Assembly (NCBI GenBank): GCA_018398815.1
Contig: CM031595.1
Location: forward strand, 56,627,370 to 56,691,369
Reading direction: 5' to 3'
Source: Conus ventricosus
Taxonomy: Eukaryota; Mollusca; Gastropoda; Neogastropoda; Conidae
Length of the DNA stretch: 64,000 nucleotides
Positions 41,024 to 51,500 of the stretch are shown in pieces. Both the position numbers and the translations under genes were made by a program. The notes beneath the pieces are model-generated. The model had not been told where the DNA came from. It did no database searches and saw only the letters and a program-made list of their open reading frames with translations. How positions within the stretch are numbered: the first letter of the stretch is position 1; each line of letters starts with the position of its first letter.

Positions 41024-43994
41024 TCAATGACATCGATCCTTGAACATAAACTTGTATCCCCCCTCCCACCTTCCCACCCTCTTCCTCTCTCCTCTCAGAC
41101 CTATTTTGGCAAGGACAGGATATATGTCTAAAGTCTCTCTCCATTTTCCCTCTTCTTGCATGCAAACGTTTCTAGTAGAGTTGGAAACGCCCACTAGAAT
41201 GGCAAAGATGCCGGGGCAAACAACTGCAATCTCACATCTGCCACTTGAACATTTCTCACAAAAAAACTCCACGTCCATGGCTTCGATGTCTTCCTGAGCC
41301 TTCCCTGTCAGGTCCATGTGAGACACATTCTGTGTGCCACCAACTGTCACACAACACACACTGCACTCTCACATTGGCCCTTGTGTCATGCTTGCATTTC
41401 ATGCACACATCATTCATCTCGTCAATCATATCATCGGAATCATCATCCAGCACTGGCTCAGCTCCACTGTCAGAAGAGTCACTCTCTTTCTTCGTTTGCT
41501 TTTGGGAGGCAGCTAAAATTTTCTTCATTTCTTTTGCTTCTCTGTTTCTCCTCTTCTTTTCCTCTTTCTCTTTCTTGAGCTGTTCCCTTTCCTTTTTCTT
41601 TTCTTCCATTTTCCGTTTCTTTGTCACAGCAGCCTCTTCCCTTTCCTTCTTTCTCTCCTCTCGTTTCCTTTTTCTTTCTTCCTTTTGTCTTTCTTCCTCA
41701 TCTTTCTTCCTCTGTTTTTCTTGAACCATCTGTCTGTACTCCACCCACTGATGGAGAATGGCATTGCTGCGCTTGCTTTCTTCACCCCTTTTCTTTTTTG
41801 GAACGTAGGCAGAACCAGGAAATCGTCAATTGATTTTGCTTTCTGAACTGGACAACTCAGTGGTCTTGGAGATGGAGACTGAGGCACCGGGAAAGATTTA
41901 GAGTTGGAAGTCTGGGTGTCTTGGAAAGAGGTGGAAGGCTGGGTGTCTTGGAAAGAGGTGGAAGGCTGGGGTTCTTGGGTAGAGTTGGAAGGCTGGGTGT
42001 CTTGGGGAGAGGTGGAAGACTGGGGTTCTTTGGTAGAGGTGGAAGACTGGGGTTCTTTGGTAGAGGTGGAAGGCTGGGTGTCTTGGGGAGAGGTGGAAGG
42101 CTGGGTGTCTTGGAAAGAGGTGGAAGGCTGGGGTTCTTGGGTAGAGTTGGAAGGCTGGGTGTCTTGGGGAGAGTGGAAGACTGGGGTTCTTTGGTAGAGG
42201 TGGAAGACTGGGTGTCTTGGGGAGAGGTGAAAGACTGGGGTTCTTGGAAAGAGATGGAAGGCTGGGGTTCTTGGGTAGAGTTGGAAGGCTGGGTGTCTTG
42301 GGGAGAGGTGGAAGGCTGGGTGTCTTGGGTAGAGTTGGAAGGCTGGGTGTCTTGGGGAGAGGTGGAAGGCTGGGTGTGTTTGGGAGAGGTGGAAGGCTGG
42401 GTGTGTTGGGGAGAGGTGGAAGGCTGGGTGTGTTGGGGAGAGGTGGAAGGCTGGGGTTCTTGGGTAGAGTTGGAAGGCTGGTGTCTGGGGAGAGGTGAAG
42501 GCTGGGTGTCTTGGAAAGAGGTGGCAGGCTGGGGATCTTTGGCTGGGGCAGGAGGCTGAGGTGGCTGATTCAGTGATTTGTCCACCAGAGATTTCCATGT
42601 GATATAGGTGGAATCTTGGAGGTTGTACTGCTCCTCGTACCTCTTCATGTACTTCATCACCGTTTGTTCCCCAAGGGAGAAGTTGAGTTTCATCAACTGG
42701 AAGAGGTTGGAGACTCCCCCAGCTGCTGGTGGGATGGTAGGTCTCAGCTGAGAACAGGTGGGTAATGCAGGATCTCCTGAAGATGGTGAATTGGGGGAGG
42801 AGACTGAGGCAGCAGGCATGCTGATGAAGCTGCAGCTTGGTGCGAGCTTGTCAGAGCTCAGCACAGTTTCGGGATTGAAAGGGAAAATCCCAGACTTGGA
42901 AAAGCCCTTCAATGCCAGCTCTGGCCGAGCGGTGGTGTCCCATGCCTTTTTAAGTGTACGGGCGAAGGTTTTCATTGTCACGCTTTCGCCAGTGTCGTAC
43001 TGGAACTTCCTCACAGCTTCATTCCATGCTGGTTTAATGGCCCCAAAGAATGCTTGGTCCAATGGCTGGATGAGATGACTGGCATGCGATTTGAGGCAGT
43101 AGAGGATGATGCCATTATCTTCACACAGGGTGCTGATGGCCATAGAATGGTGACTGGAATGGCCATCAACAAATAGCACCACTGGCCGTTTGGATCTGAG
43201 CAGGGATGAAGATGTCCCTCAGAAAAGTGAAGAACACCTCCTCAGTAATCCAGCCATTGGGTGTCTTCTGGAAGAAGGCATCCTCAAAACCCTCCAGAGC
43301 ATTGAATCGAGGGTCTCGAGTGTAGGGAAAGATCAAGCAATGGCGGATTGTATGCCCTACTGCTGAAGCACAGGCAAGCACTGTCACTTGCTGCCGAGTG
43401 CCACTAGTCACTGAGTATACATGCTTTGTTCCATCATAGTGATAACCTTTTTTGTTTTGGGGCAAATACTAAATCCTGACTCATCAGCATTAAAAATGCG
43501 GTCAGGGGACAACAACAGAGTTGGGTCCATAGCGTCTACGTAATTTTTCATCTCCTCAAACCAGGCTGACAGCCATATCTTGTCACTACTGCTCTCTCCC
43601 GGCCCAGTGGCTGGGCCATTCTTTGAGCCACCTCAGGATGCCTCTTGAAGAAGGCCAGGATCCAATCCTTTCCAGGGCGGTTGTTGGTGAAGACGGTCTT
43701 GGCTCCTCGATCATCAAGAATCCTTTTTACATGTCCTTGAGGTCATCTTTGGTGCGGCCAAAGCCTCTTCTTGCAAGCTCCAGCAGCCACTTGACCAGCT
43801 TCTTCTCCTCCTCACATGACAGCACAGTTTTTGGGGGCAGCCTTCATCGGTCTTCGACCACGCACTTTGCCCCCCAAAGTGGCATAAGGGATGCCGAATG
43901 CTTTGGAGGCACCGTTGAGGGACATCTCCTTTGATCTCACCACCTCCACAGCTCTCTCCACCTGCTCTTGCGTATATCCATGAGGTGATGCCAT
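41024..43994 (-). pseudogene. Jerky/pogo-type transposase with pipsqueak HTH, Pro/Ser repeats and PHD finger
   Basis: This family cuts and pastes pogo-like DNA transposons; host relatives include jerky and CENP-B. The start MASPHGYTQEQVERAVEVV (43994) opens a pipsqueak HTH (SLNGASKAFGIPYATL). Then come a DNA-binding stretch with RPGKDWILAF-type text, NADESGF (first catalytic Asp, near 43490), VLFVDGHSSHHSM (second Asp, 43160) and HLIQPLDQAFFGAIKPAW (third Asp). A repeat tract of QPSTSPQDT-type units (41900-42540) and a charged Lys/Glu coiled coil (41550-41740) follow. The end is a PHD finger: CMKCKHDTRANVRVQCVLC, WWHTEC, FFCEKC. Small indels near 43500-43800, in the repeats and inside the PHD finger break the frame. 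Confidence 0.8.
41900..42540 (-). repeat. In-gene Pro/Ser/Thr tandem repeat (27-bp-based)
   Basis: About 23 units of 9 residues such as QPSTSPQDT, QPSNSTQEP and QSSTSTKEP. Units are 27 bp with variants arranged in a partly ordered pattern. Different readings are open across parts of the tract, showing indels. Antisense readings here (Gly/Arg/Trp-rich) are shadows. Confidence 0.9.
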
Positions 43995-44034
43995 TTCAAC
44001 AGATCTGCAAAATAAACTAATATTCAAGTACAGG

Positions 44035-44070
<36 letters not shown>

Positions 44071-45130
44071 ACACACACCACACACACATACATCACACAC
44101 ACACACACCGTCATATGCTCACATACACACAAAGTATGTTATTTTTCCTTAGATAAAAATACAGAAACAATTAAATTTAACTTGCAATTCACGATTTATG
44201 CTATTCATAAAAACATTTGTGAAAAGGCAGTGATAAAATGATTGTGAGCGCATAGACACGACAATGTTATTTTGGTGTCGGATGACGCGCTACCCACGTG
44301 GCGCACGAGACGAAACCAGTATTACTGTCGGCGTGTGCGCCACCCCCCACAAAAGCTCACACACTGAGGTTAAGCCTGTTTACGACCACTGAGTGTTACT
44401 CACGCTCTTTAAACTACAAATCTATCAACATGCACTGTTGAGTTCGAATCAAAATTGACCATAGTGACTATGGCCTTCGGCAATGTGCATTAAGGGAAAC
44501 CGTTAACAAATGGCAGTGAAATACAACTTACCTCGCCACGGGAAAACAAACACCGCGTCACTCAGGCAGGCCGGCGCAAAGAAGGGAGCAACTTTGGCGG
44601 GAACGCGGGAAGTCTAGTCACGTTGTGTTTCCGCAATGACTGGGCTTTGTTTTAGGTAACTTAGCGCGCAGACCCGATGAGCGCACAGACCCTCCTCTAC
44701 TCTACAATGTAAATCATATTTTTATGACACAGGTTTTTCAAATAGATGTTTCGATTACTTGATTACAATGTTAAAAATCCTTCCATGTGGCTGAAGATAA
44801 ATAAAGTCGATCGTGAAGTTGAAGTGTCGATTAAAAAAAAGGCTCTCTCAGGTCACATGTTTAAAAAAAAAGATTTTTAATACAATTGCGCTCTAAGTAC
44901 ACAAAATATAACTTATAGAATTTAGTAAATATATCTACTTACCTTTCTGTGTTGTTTCTAGCGCCGGATGTTGAAAATTCGGTGAAATAGTGTTGGATTT
45001 GTAAGCGATGACACAGATCAGTCTGACTTGTCCGCCATTGTTGACATGCTTCAAGTCTTCCAATAGTGATATGCGAGGAACCGCTGGGGGGAGTGCGGCG
45101 CACTGTTTCGTATTTGTTTGACCCCATTTA
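43995..45130. other. Right flank of the jerky-like gene
   Basis: (CA)n at 44038-44106. GCGC-type sites occur at 44286 (GACGCGCTACCC), 44302 (GTGGCGCACGAG), 44335 (GTGCGCCACC), 44663 (TTAGCGCGCAGACC), 44680 (TGAGCGCACAGACC) and 45093 (GCGGCGCACTG). No gene. Confidence 0.5.
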
Positions 45131-45747
45131 TTGGAAAGTGTGCAATATGAGCTTTATTTTGATATATTTTTGAACAGATTTCGTTCATATTTACGGATTT
45201 TTGAAGTTTTAAAACATAATTTTATGGAAGTTAACTACATTTTTTCTATACCCTTATTGCATACGAAAATCAAGCTTGAAGTCTCCTCTAGAACTCTGTA
45301 TGAGTTTCATTTAGCTATTTGTGCACGCAGCGCTCCCCTCGTCGGGGGAAGAAGATGGGTATAAAAACTTGTGTTCTGAAAGTCGCGTTGGCATGCCTCC
45401 CGACTGCGAATGTAGGAAAAAAAAGTCACAGGAGAAAAAGTCAGAAAAAAAGTCACAAAATTGAGTAGGAAAAAAAGTCACAGGAAAATAAGCCCACAAT
45501 CAGGCCAAACAAAGCCAAGTAAAAATCCAGTTCATGTCAACAACTATTTATTTCGTCTGAGCGGGATAAAAGCCACAACACACACACACACACACACACA
45601 CACACTGTAAATAGACACATGCGCGCGTGTGAACGTGCGCAAGCACGCACACGCAAATAAACGTACAGACACAACACATATACACACACTAGCGCATCCA
45701 TGCATGCACACACACACATACAAATACCCAATCGCGCGCCACACACT

Positions 45748-45781
<34 letters not shown>

Positions 45782-46045
45782 ACACACATGTATACGTCGC
45801 ACGAAAAAAACCGTCAATCATGTTAACATCAACATCAGTATCCTCATCCACATCTTAATCCCCCCACCCCTTCTATCAGCACCATGACAGAGATGCCTCC
45901 CGACTTCCCACACAATAAACACACACAGGGGATCCAGCAATCCACTATCAGCACCATGACACACACACAGACACACACTTTTTGTTGTAGAAGAGAGTAC
46001 ATCACACAGCTCTGTCTCACTCACTTTGAGGGTAAAGGTGCAGAA
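45131..46045. other. No gene; CA-rich microsatellite DNA
   Basis: CA tracts at 45577-45605 and 45752-45782 and many short CA runs. No supported coding sequence. Confidence 0.6.
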
Positions 46046-46049
46046 TTCA

Positions 46050-46313
46050 CGTTTCCTTGTTCAGTCTGATATTCCAGCTAACTCCTCGAAGAAGTTCCTC
46101 GACAGACTTCCTCCCATCCCGACGTTCGATACAGAGATTTCGCAGTCGCTCCTGTATCTGCACGTATCGTCGCTGGACTTGCTTGGCTGGTGGATTGCCT
46201 ACAGCATCTTGCTGCATGATTGTGCGGACAGTGGCCTCTTCTTTCTGAAACCACTCTAATGTTCGCCACATGGAAGGATGGTAGTGTCCAACAAGGTTCA
46301 TGAATTTGTTGTT
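46050..46313 (-). pseudogene. MULE-type transposase gene, C-terminal part
   Basis: Reads KFMNLVGHYHPSMWRTLEW, EATVRTIMQQDAVGNPP and YVQIQERLRNLC. It continues the segment at 47776-48147. The G-H-x-H-P-S-x-W block is a signature of MULE-like proteins in metazoans. The two parts are separated by the hAT-like insertion 46314-47775. The frame becomes continuous (G-W-N-N-K-F-M-N) when the insertion and one TTGTT are removed. Confidence 0.7.
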
Positions 46314-46484
46314 CAGGGGTGGGAACTGGTAACAGACAAAAAAGAGGAAATCTAGGGGGTCGGGGGGCATGCCCCCCCGGAAAATTTTTTTCTTAAGGAT
46401 GCATATCTGTGCAATCTGGTGTATTTTGGGCAATAAATGAAACATTCAGAGAGCATAAAATGTTTTTTTTGGGCACGGTTTCAT

Positions 46485-47770
46485 CTATAGATCACATGCA
46501 AACATTACAAAAATACTCACCCTACTTCGAAAAAAGAACATTGAAATGGATGCCTGCTTTCGTTTACTGGATGAGTCCTTTCCTGAGCTGGACTGTGGTG
46601 CTGCCCTCTGTGATTCACATCCGGATGAGTCCTTTCCTGAGCTGGACTGTGGTGCTGCCCTCTGTGATTCACATCCGGATGAGTCCTTTCCTGAGCTGGA
46701 CTGTGGTGCTGCCCTCTGTGGTGGTTTGCTAACTGCTGCCTTGCTGGTGCTTGGAATTACAACCAGGTCTCTGGGTGATTCTGTTGTCTTGCTGGTGCTC
46801 TCCAAATCTGTTGACTGTGAAACAGCTTTCTGGTGTAGCAGTCTGGATCTTTTTGCTTCTGCAAGGATCTCTTCAGTTGCCTTTCTTTTGGACACCCGAT
46901 CTGTGACACCTAGCTGCTGATTGAGCTCGTCCTTATTTCTTTGTTAGTCTCCTTCCTTTCTTGTTCTTTCTCCAAGCACTGACATGTTGGCAGTCAGTTT
47001 CTTATCAACAGACTCTTTTAGAGGATTCTTTTTCCCAAAACACTCAACAGCAGTAACTTTCCTTGCAGTAAAAGAATATTTCACAGTCTGGATGGCAGAA
47101 ACTGTTTCAATGTCAATACCTGTGTTGCCTTTGTCTATGATATCAACATCAGACTGAACGACGACTCAACCAACGGTCCATGAAAGCAGCTAAGAGCAGC
47201 TTTCACTAGCCTAGTCAACAAAAGGGTACACCTCACTGTTAACAGAGTTCCACCATGAGTCAATCCTGGTGCCATCATTTACCTCTGGAAGATTTCGATC
47301 AGAATGAAATTTCCTCCTCTCTCTGTCAAACTGTTCTCCGAGTGTCTGTTGTACTGAGTCTTGATCTTGGTCTTGGTGGGTTTCGTCAGGTACCAAGTGC
47401 TTGAGTATCACTGGAAGATCTTTCATTCTCCGTTGACCAGTCGAACTTCCTCTAATCAATGGATCAAGAGAACTAAAGCACATCAGCACTGGATTTGCCA
47501 GGGGCATCTTTTGTAGAAGCTGATCACCACAAGAGATATAAGCCTTCCAACCTTTTCACGAAACTCTCTTACCATGCTGTTTCCTTTTTTCTTCGTGGCA
47601 GTGATGTCTTCCACTCTGGACCCGACAAAGAGTTCATTGTCAGGAAGCTGGTTGCTTTTGCTCTTCACATCAAGTTCTTTCAGTTGCCTTGGTCCCCCTT
47701 CCAGACACTCTGGCTTAATGAAACAGCCTAAGAATTCTTTGATCAGTTCTTCTTGTTTGGGATGTAGTTC
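46485..47770 (-). pseudogene. hAT-like C-terminal coding region (frameshifted)
   Basis: Reading leftward: ELHPKQEELIKEFLG, LPDNELFVGSRVEDITATKK, then MPLANPVLMCFSSLDPLIRG and a W-W motif (IDSWWNSVNSEVYPF). A charged tail follows: MSKRKATEEILAEAKRS, three copies of an 18-residue repeat (QRAAPQSSSGKDSSGCES; 54-bp units at 46570-46725), and KQASISMFF at the end. It parallels 50124-51347 and 13301-14590. Frames change near 47500, 47200 and 46930. Confidence 0.65.
46570..46725 (-). repeat. 54-bp tandem repeat, three copies
   Basis: Unit GATGAGTCCTTTCCTGAGCT and the rest of 54 bases, identical in the copies. It encodes an 18-residue Ser/Gln-rich repeat in the hAT-like tail. Confidence 0.95.
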
Positions 47771-47775
47771 ACAAC

Positions 47776-48147
47776 TTGTTCCATCCTTCGCATAATGTTG
47801 TTCGTACGTGGGTTGTTGTCAATGGTTGCATTGTGGACGTTCCAAATTGCAGGGGCAAACAGGGGTGGATTTCGGCGCATTCTGACAGGTGCAGCTGCCG
47901 CTCTATCTCCTGCAGGTTGCTGTTGAATTGGGCGGTAGCGTCCAGAAACGTATGTTTGGTCAAAGTAATTGAGGAGGTCTTCCACTTCAGCTGGGTCTTG
48001 GGGCAGATTGTTCCTCAGAAAGGCCATACCCTCTTGAACATCATTCAGAGGAAGGAAGGCCAAAACTGTCCATCATCCCACAAAACAATCGAAACTCTTG
48101 GTCAGCGTGGTACATGGGTGCTAGACCCAACTCCTGGATCTCCGCCA
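47776..48147 (-). pseudogene. MULE-type transposase gene, middle part
   Basis: Starts MAEIQELGLAPMYHADQEF (48147) and reads AFLPLNDVQEGMAFLRNN, LLNYFDQTYVSGRYRPI, PLFAPAIWNVHNATIDNN and PRTNNI. The W-N-V-H-x-A-T and R-T-N-N-x-x-E-G-W-N motifs mark the end of MULE-type transposase cores in animals. A one-base indel lies near 47800 and one near 48070. The segment lacks the catalytic N-terminal part, which is not seen to the right because an I-like element starts at 48189. Confidence 0.7.
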
Positions 48148-48188
48148 TGTTGACTGTGAAAGATGATAAAAGCATCCCCTGCAGTGGC

Positions 48189-49439
48189 CCTCCGGGGGTT
48201 GCGACCTTGTCGTGGTCGGAGGGCTTGCGTGGTCCAGTGATCCCTTAGGCTTTGCTGGCGGGGGCATCAATACTCGAAGATAGGCTGGTTTTTTAAAACT
48301 GCTTCTAGGCCTGAGAGGTGCAGATGCTGTTTGGCCTAAGCATAACGTGGTAAGGAGTTGATGCCCCTGGTAGGGCTTCCCATGTCAGATAGGCTAAGGG
48401 TGAGGATCCTGACTAAGAGTAACCCGCCTTTCTCCTTTTCTTGTTTTCTGCCTCCCTTATTTGGCCCTTTTCTATCTTCGTCTCCCTTCAAGTCTTCTTT
48501 TTCACACTCCTTCTATCTCTGTGGTCTCCTTAAGATCCGCCGTGTTTGCCGTGCGGTGCGACCTGTGTCGGAGGGGAATGAGGTCCTGGTGATTGAGAGG
48601 GCCAGTGCTTGAGGAGGCCTGTGCTCTCAACACATCACTTTGGCTCGGACCTCTCCTAGACAGGGAGTACACTTTGGCCCGGGTGTACTAATCGGCTCCC
48701 CTTCTTGGGGCTGGGTCAAGACAAGCAGTTCCCCTGCTGGCCATGTGAACCCCTGCAGTGCTCAGCTCTCTGTCCCCGGGAGTTGAGCATGATCAGGGGG
48801 GATAGGGTTAGTTGCTTCTGTTTGTCGTATGTCTCTCCCGAAGCCTGGAAGGGGTCAAGACATTGGTTTCTTGGCCCTGGCCCCTTAGTTGGACTCCAAG
48901 GTGGGTGGGTAAGGGAGGGATGAAACACAAATTCACTCAATATGGCTTTTTCTAAACACATCCCCCCAAAAAAGAGGAAGGCAGCATCCCCTATTTCAGG
49001 GGATTTCGATTCTGACAGCGATTCGGATATGGAGGTACGACAGAAGACAGGTTTTTGGGCTTCCTGGCTCGTTATGGAAGGAACGGAGCAAGAAAGACCC
49101 CTTTCAGCTTTGAGCCCTTTTGCTATCCAAAAGGGCTTTCAAGGTATAGCAGGTGACCCTCGGTCCATCAAGAGGTTGAGGAACGGCTCGTTTCTCATTC
49201 AGTGCAAATCGCAAAAACAATCTGAACAGCTGCTGAAGGCAACAAGACTAGTGGACAGGGGGATCAAGGTGACTCCCCATAAACAATTGAACTCATCAAA
49301 AGGAGTGATTCGCTGCAGGGAATTATCAGGTGTTTCAGAGGCAGAGATCAAAACGGAGCTGGCATCCCAGGGTGTGACGGAGGTACGCAGGGTGACAGTA
49401 AAGAAGGGTGCAGAAAGAGTGGACACCAACACCCTCTTT
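48189..49439 (+). mobile_element. I-like element 5' portion, interrupted
   Basis: CCTCCGGGGGTTGCGACC starts at 48189 and the leader matches 2817-3564. ORF1 starts at 48942. The element is cut at 49440 by a hAT-like insertion. Its continuation is not in the window before the gap. Confidence 0.9.
48942..49439 (+). CDS. ORF1 of the I-like element (N-terminal 166 residues, intact)
   Basis: Reads MAFSKHIPPKKRKAASPISG, an acidic DSDSDSDMEV stretch, then an RRM-like globular stretch (SIKRLRNGSFLIQCKSQKQ, LLKATRLVDRGIKVTPHKQ, GVSEAEIKTELASQGV). ORF1 proteins of the I group often carry such a fold before the CCHC knuckles. The frame is unbroken up to the insertion at 49440, where the text ends VDTNTLF. 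It helps to correct the frameshifted ORF1 at 3565. Confidence 0.8.
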
Positions 49440-51347
49440 CAGGGCTTAAATGGTCTATCCAAAAATCAGAGGAAAATTTCTGAAGTGGCGAAGCCACGAA
49501 TGCGTGCCTGCGAAGCAGGCACGCCCTGCTAGGGGGGTCTGGGGGCATGCCCCCCAGAAAATTTTGAAAATCTAGAACAAAATCTGTGCACTCTGGCTCA
49601 TTCTGAGCCCTATTTTTGGGAAAAAAATTGCACAGAAAAAGTGCAAGATTTAATGCAGAAAAGGTACATCCATACAGATATTCAATCCACTGTCAAAGAC
49701 AAGACAAAGGTCTTAAACATCTAAATCTAAAATGATATTTATATCAACACATTTCATGTGAAAAGAGCATAAAAAAGACCAACAGGTTATCAAGACAAAA
49801 CAAAATGGTTATTGGTGGAGACACAGTTATCAAAATTCAAAACTCACATTTGGAATGTGGAACTAAGCAATCTGAGAGGGGCTGGTTCTGTCGCCTCTTA
49901 CGACAAGCACAGCCAAGCTGCAGAAATATTCTTTCCCTTCCCCTTGTCTGGAGGGGAAAGCTGCCCATTTTAATCTTTAGGATGGGGTCGGAAGAAGCAT
50001 GACAGGGTGCTCTGCTCATCTTCTTTGGTGATGAAGGCATTTCAATTTCAATTACTTCTGTAGTACGGATGCTGACTGCAGAAGGGCACATTGCTTGAAG
50101 ACCGATTCTCCCTATGTTCAGCTTCAAGTGTTAAAAATCGATCCAAAGTCTGTAGGTCCTGCACTTGAACTACGGGTGGGATCAATGGCCTTTCTTTTCA
50201 TGGCGAGTCTTTGTTCAAGGCACTGCTTGACTGCGAACGTGGATTCTTTTTCTGCATGACATCTATGGTTGGGGTTCTGAAGCTTTCTTTGACTTTGAGG
50301 CTGTATCAGTGGTAGTGACAGTGCTTCTGGCCTTTTGTCCTGTCTGCTTTTTTGATGAGACACTGTTATTTTCAGTGTTTGACTCCACGCATGGATTCTC
50401 CTTCTGTGCAGCATCCAAGTTTGGAGAGCTTGTAGCTTTCTTGGGTCCTGTGCTGTTGATGACATCATCAATAGCCTTCCTTTTTGTTGTCAGTTTTTTA
50501 GCTGAGACACCAAGGGACGTTGCCTTTTGACCTTTGAGCTGTTGGTTTCGCTCCCTCCTCTCTTTGTCCTTCTTGCAGCAGTCATCATATTCTGGACAAG
50601 CGCCGAGGCACAGGTCCTTCAAGAAATCCTGTTTCTTGAAGTATTGCACAGCTGATTTCCCACTTGCTTTAAGGCTCATTTTCACAGTCTGGATGGCTGA
50701 ATATGTTCGATGTCCATGTTTGTTGATGATGTATCGATGACCTCTCCCATGACACTGAATGAATGATTCCACAATCGGGCCGTGAAAGCAACTTAATGCT
50801 CCTTTGACAGCTCGTTTCAGCACAGGGTACTTTTCATTGTCCAATCCTGTCCACCATTTATCCACTCTTTCATCCTTTCCTATCACTGGAATTGAACGAT
50901 CACTTTGGAAGCTTCTTTACTTCCCGCTGAAACTCATCTTCTTCCTGATCTGTGAGACCCAGTGGGAGAAGAGTAGACAGTTTTCCAAGTTCTTTTTGGC
51001 CTGTGGTTGTTCCCCTTGTTTGTGGGTCGACACATGCAAAGCACCGCAACACTTTGTTGTTCAGAGGCATTTTCTCAATCAGCACTTTGCCACAAGAAAC
51101 AAACCCTTCCTAGCAAGCATCAGGAGATTTTTCTTGATGCTGTCATCAGCTGTTCTGCGGGCCAAATCTTTGAGAACATATGTCCCAAGGAAAAATTGAG
51201 ACTTGGGTAAGATGGCTTTTCTTGTCATCCAGGTCAAGTTTCTTCAACTTCACTGGCCCCCTGCAAGAAGCTCTGGCCGCACAAAGTACCCCAAGAACTC
51301 TTTCAGCAGCTCCTCCTGTTTTGAGTGCAGTTCGTGCATCATGGGTT
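49440..51347 (-). mobile_element. hAT-like element (larger copy), right end cut by another insertion
   Basis: CAGGGCTTAAATGG starts at 49440, as in the deleted copy at 28544, and the next 560 bp match that copy almost base for base. The C-terminal gene part follows on the minus strand. At 51348 an I-like 5' end replaces its right part. Inserted into I-like ORF1. The flanking 5 bases TCTTT would be the duplication if the other end could be seen. Confidence 0.8.
50124..51347 (-). pseudogene. hAT-like C-terminal coding region
   Basis: Reads MHELHSKQEELLKEFLGYFV, DLARRTADDSIKKNLLMLA, MPLNNKVLRCFACVDPQTRG, DKWWTGLDNEKYPVLKRAVK and GALSCFHGPIVESFIQ. The last text stands where hAT proteins have their dimerisation motif. 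A long Lys/Ser tail with two repeats of a KRKAIDD/ENPCVES-type unit ends near 50124. Frameshifts lie near 50270, 50890 and 51110. The N-terminal half is absent. Same family as 13301-16490. Confidence 0.7.
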
Positions 51348-51400
51348 CCTCGGGGGTTGCGACCTTGTCGTGGTCGGAGGGTTTGCGTGGTCCAGTGATC
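51348..51400 (+). mobile_element. I-like element 5' end, running into the gap
   Basis: CCTCGGGGGTTGCGACC and the next bases match 48189-48241 apart from one missing C. It is the third 5' end of this family in the window and lies in the hAT-like copy. Confidence 0.85.
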
Positions 51401-51500
51401 NNNNNNNNNNNNNNNNNNNNNNNNNNNNNNNNNNNNNNNNNNNNNNNNNNNNNNNNNNNNNNNNNNNNNNNNNNNNNNNNNNNNNNNNNNNNNNNNNNNN
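51401..51500. other. Assembly gap (100 N)
   Basis: One hundred N. The true size is unknown. Sequence type changes across it, from nested transposons to Polinton DNA. Confidence 1.

Larger units (their letters stand above)
46314..47775 (-). mobile_element. hAT-like fragment inserted in the MULE-type gene
   Basis: The left end is CAGGGGTGGGAACTGG, a typical hAT end. TTGTT is duplicated at 46309-46313 and 47776-47780. The right end has no matching inverted repeat: it stops inside coding sequence of the same family as 49440-51347. The body reads the family C-terminal half (minus strand). Near the left end is GGGGGGCATGCCCCCC, as in the other hAT-like 3' ends. Confidence 0.65.

Noticed and set aside
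41904..42559. Plus-strand Gly/Arg/Trp-rich readings up to 212 residues
   Set aside because: Antisense shadows of the 27-bp coding repeat of the jerky-like gene.
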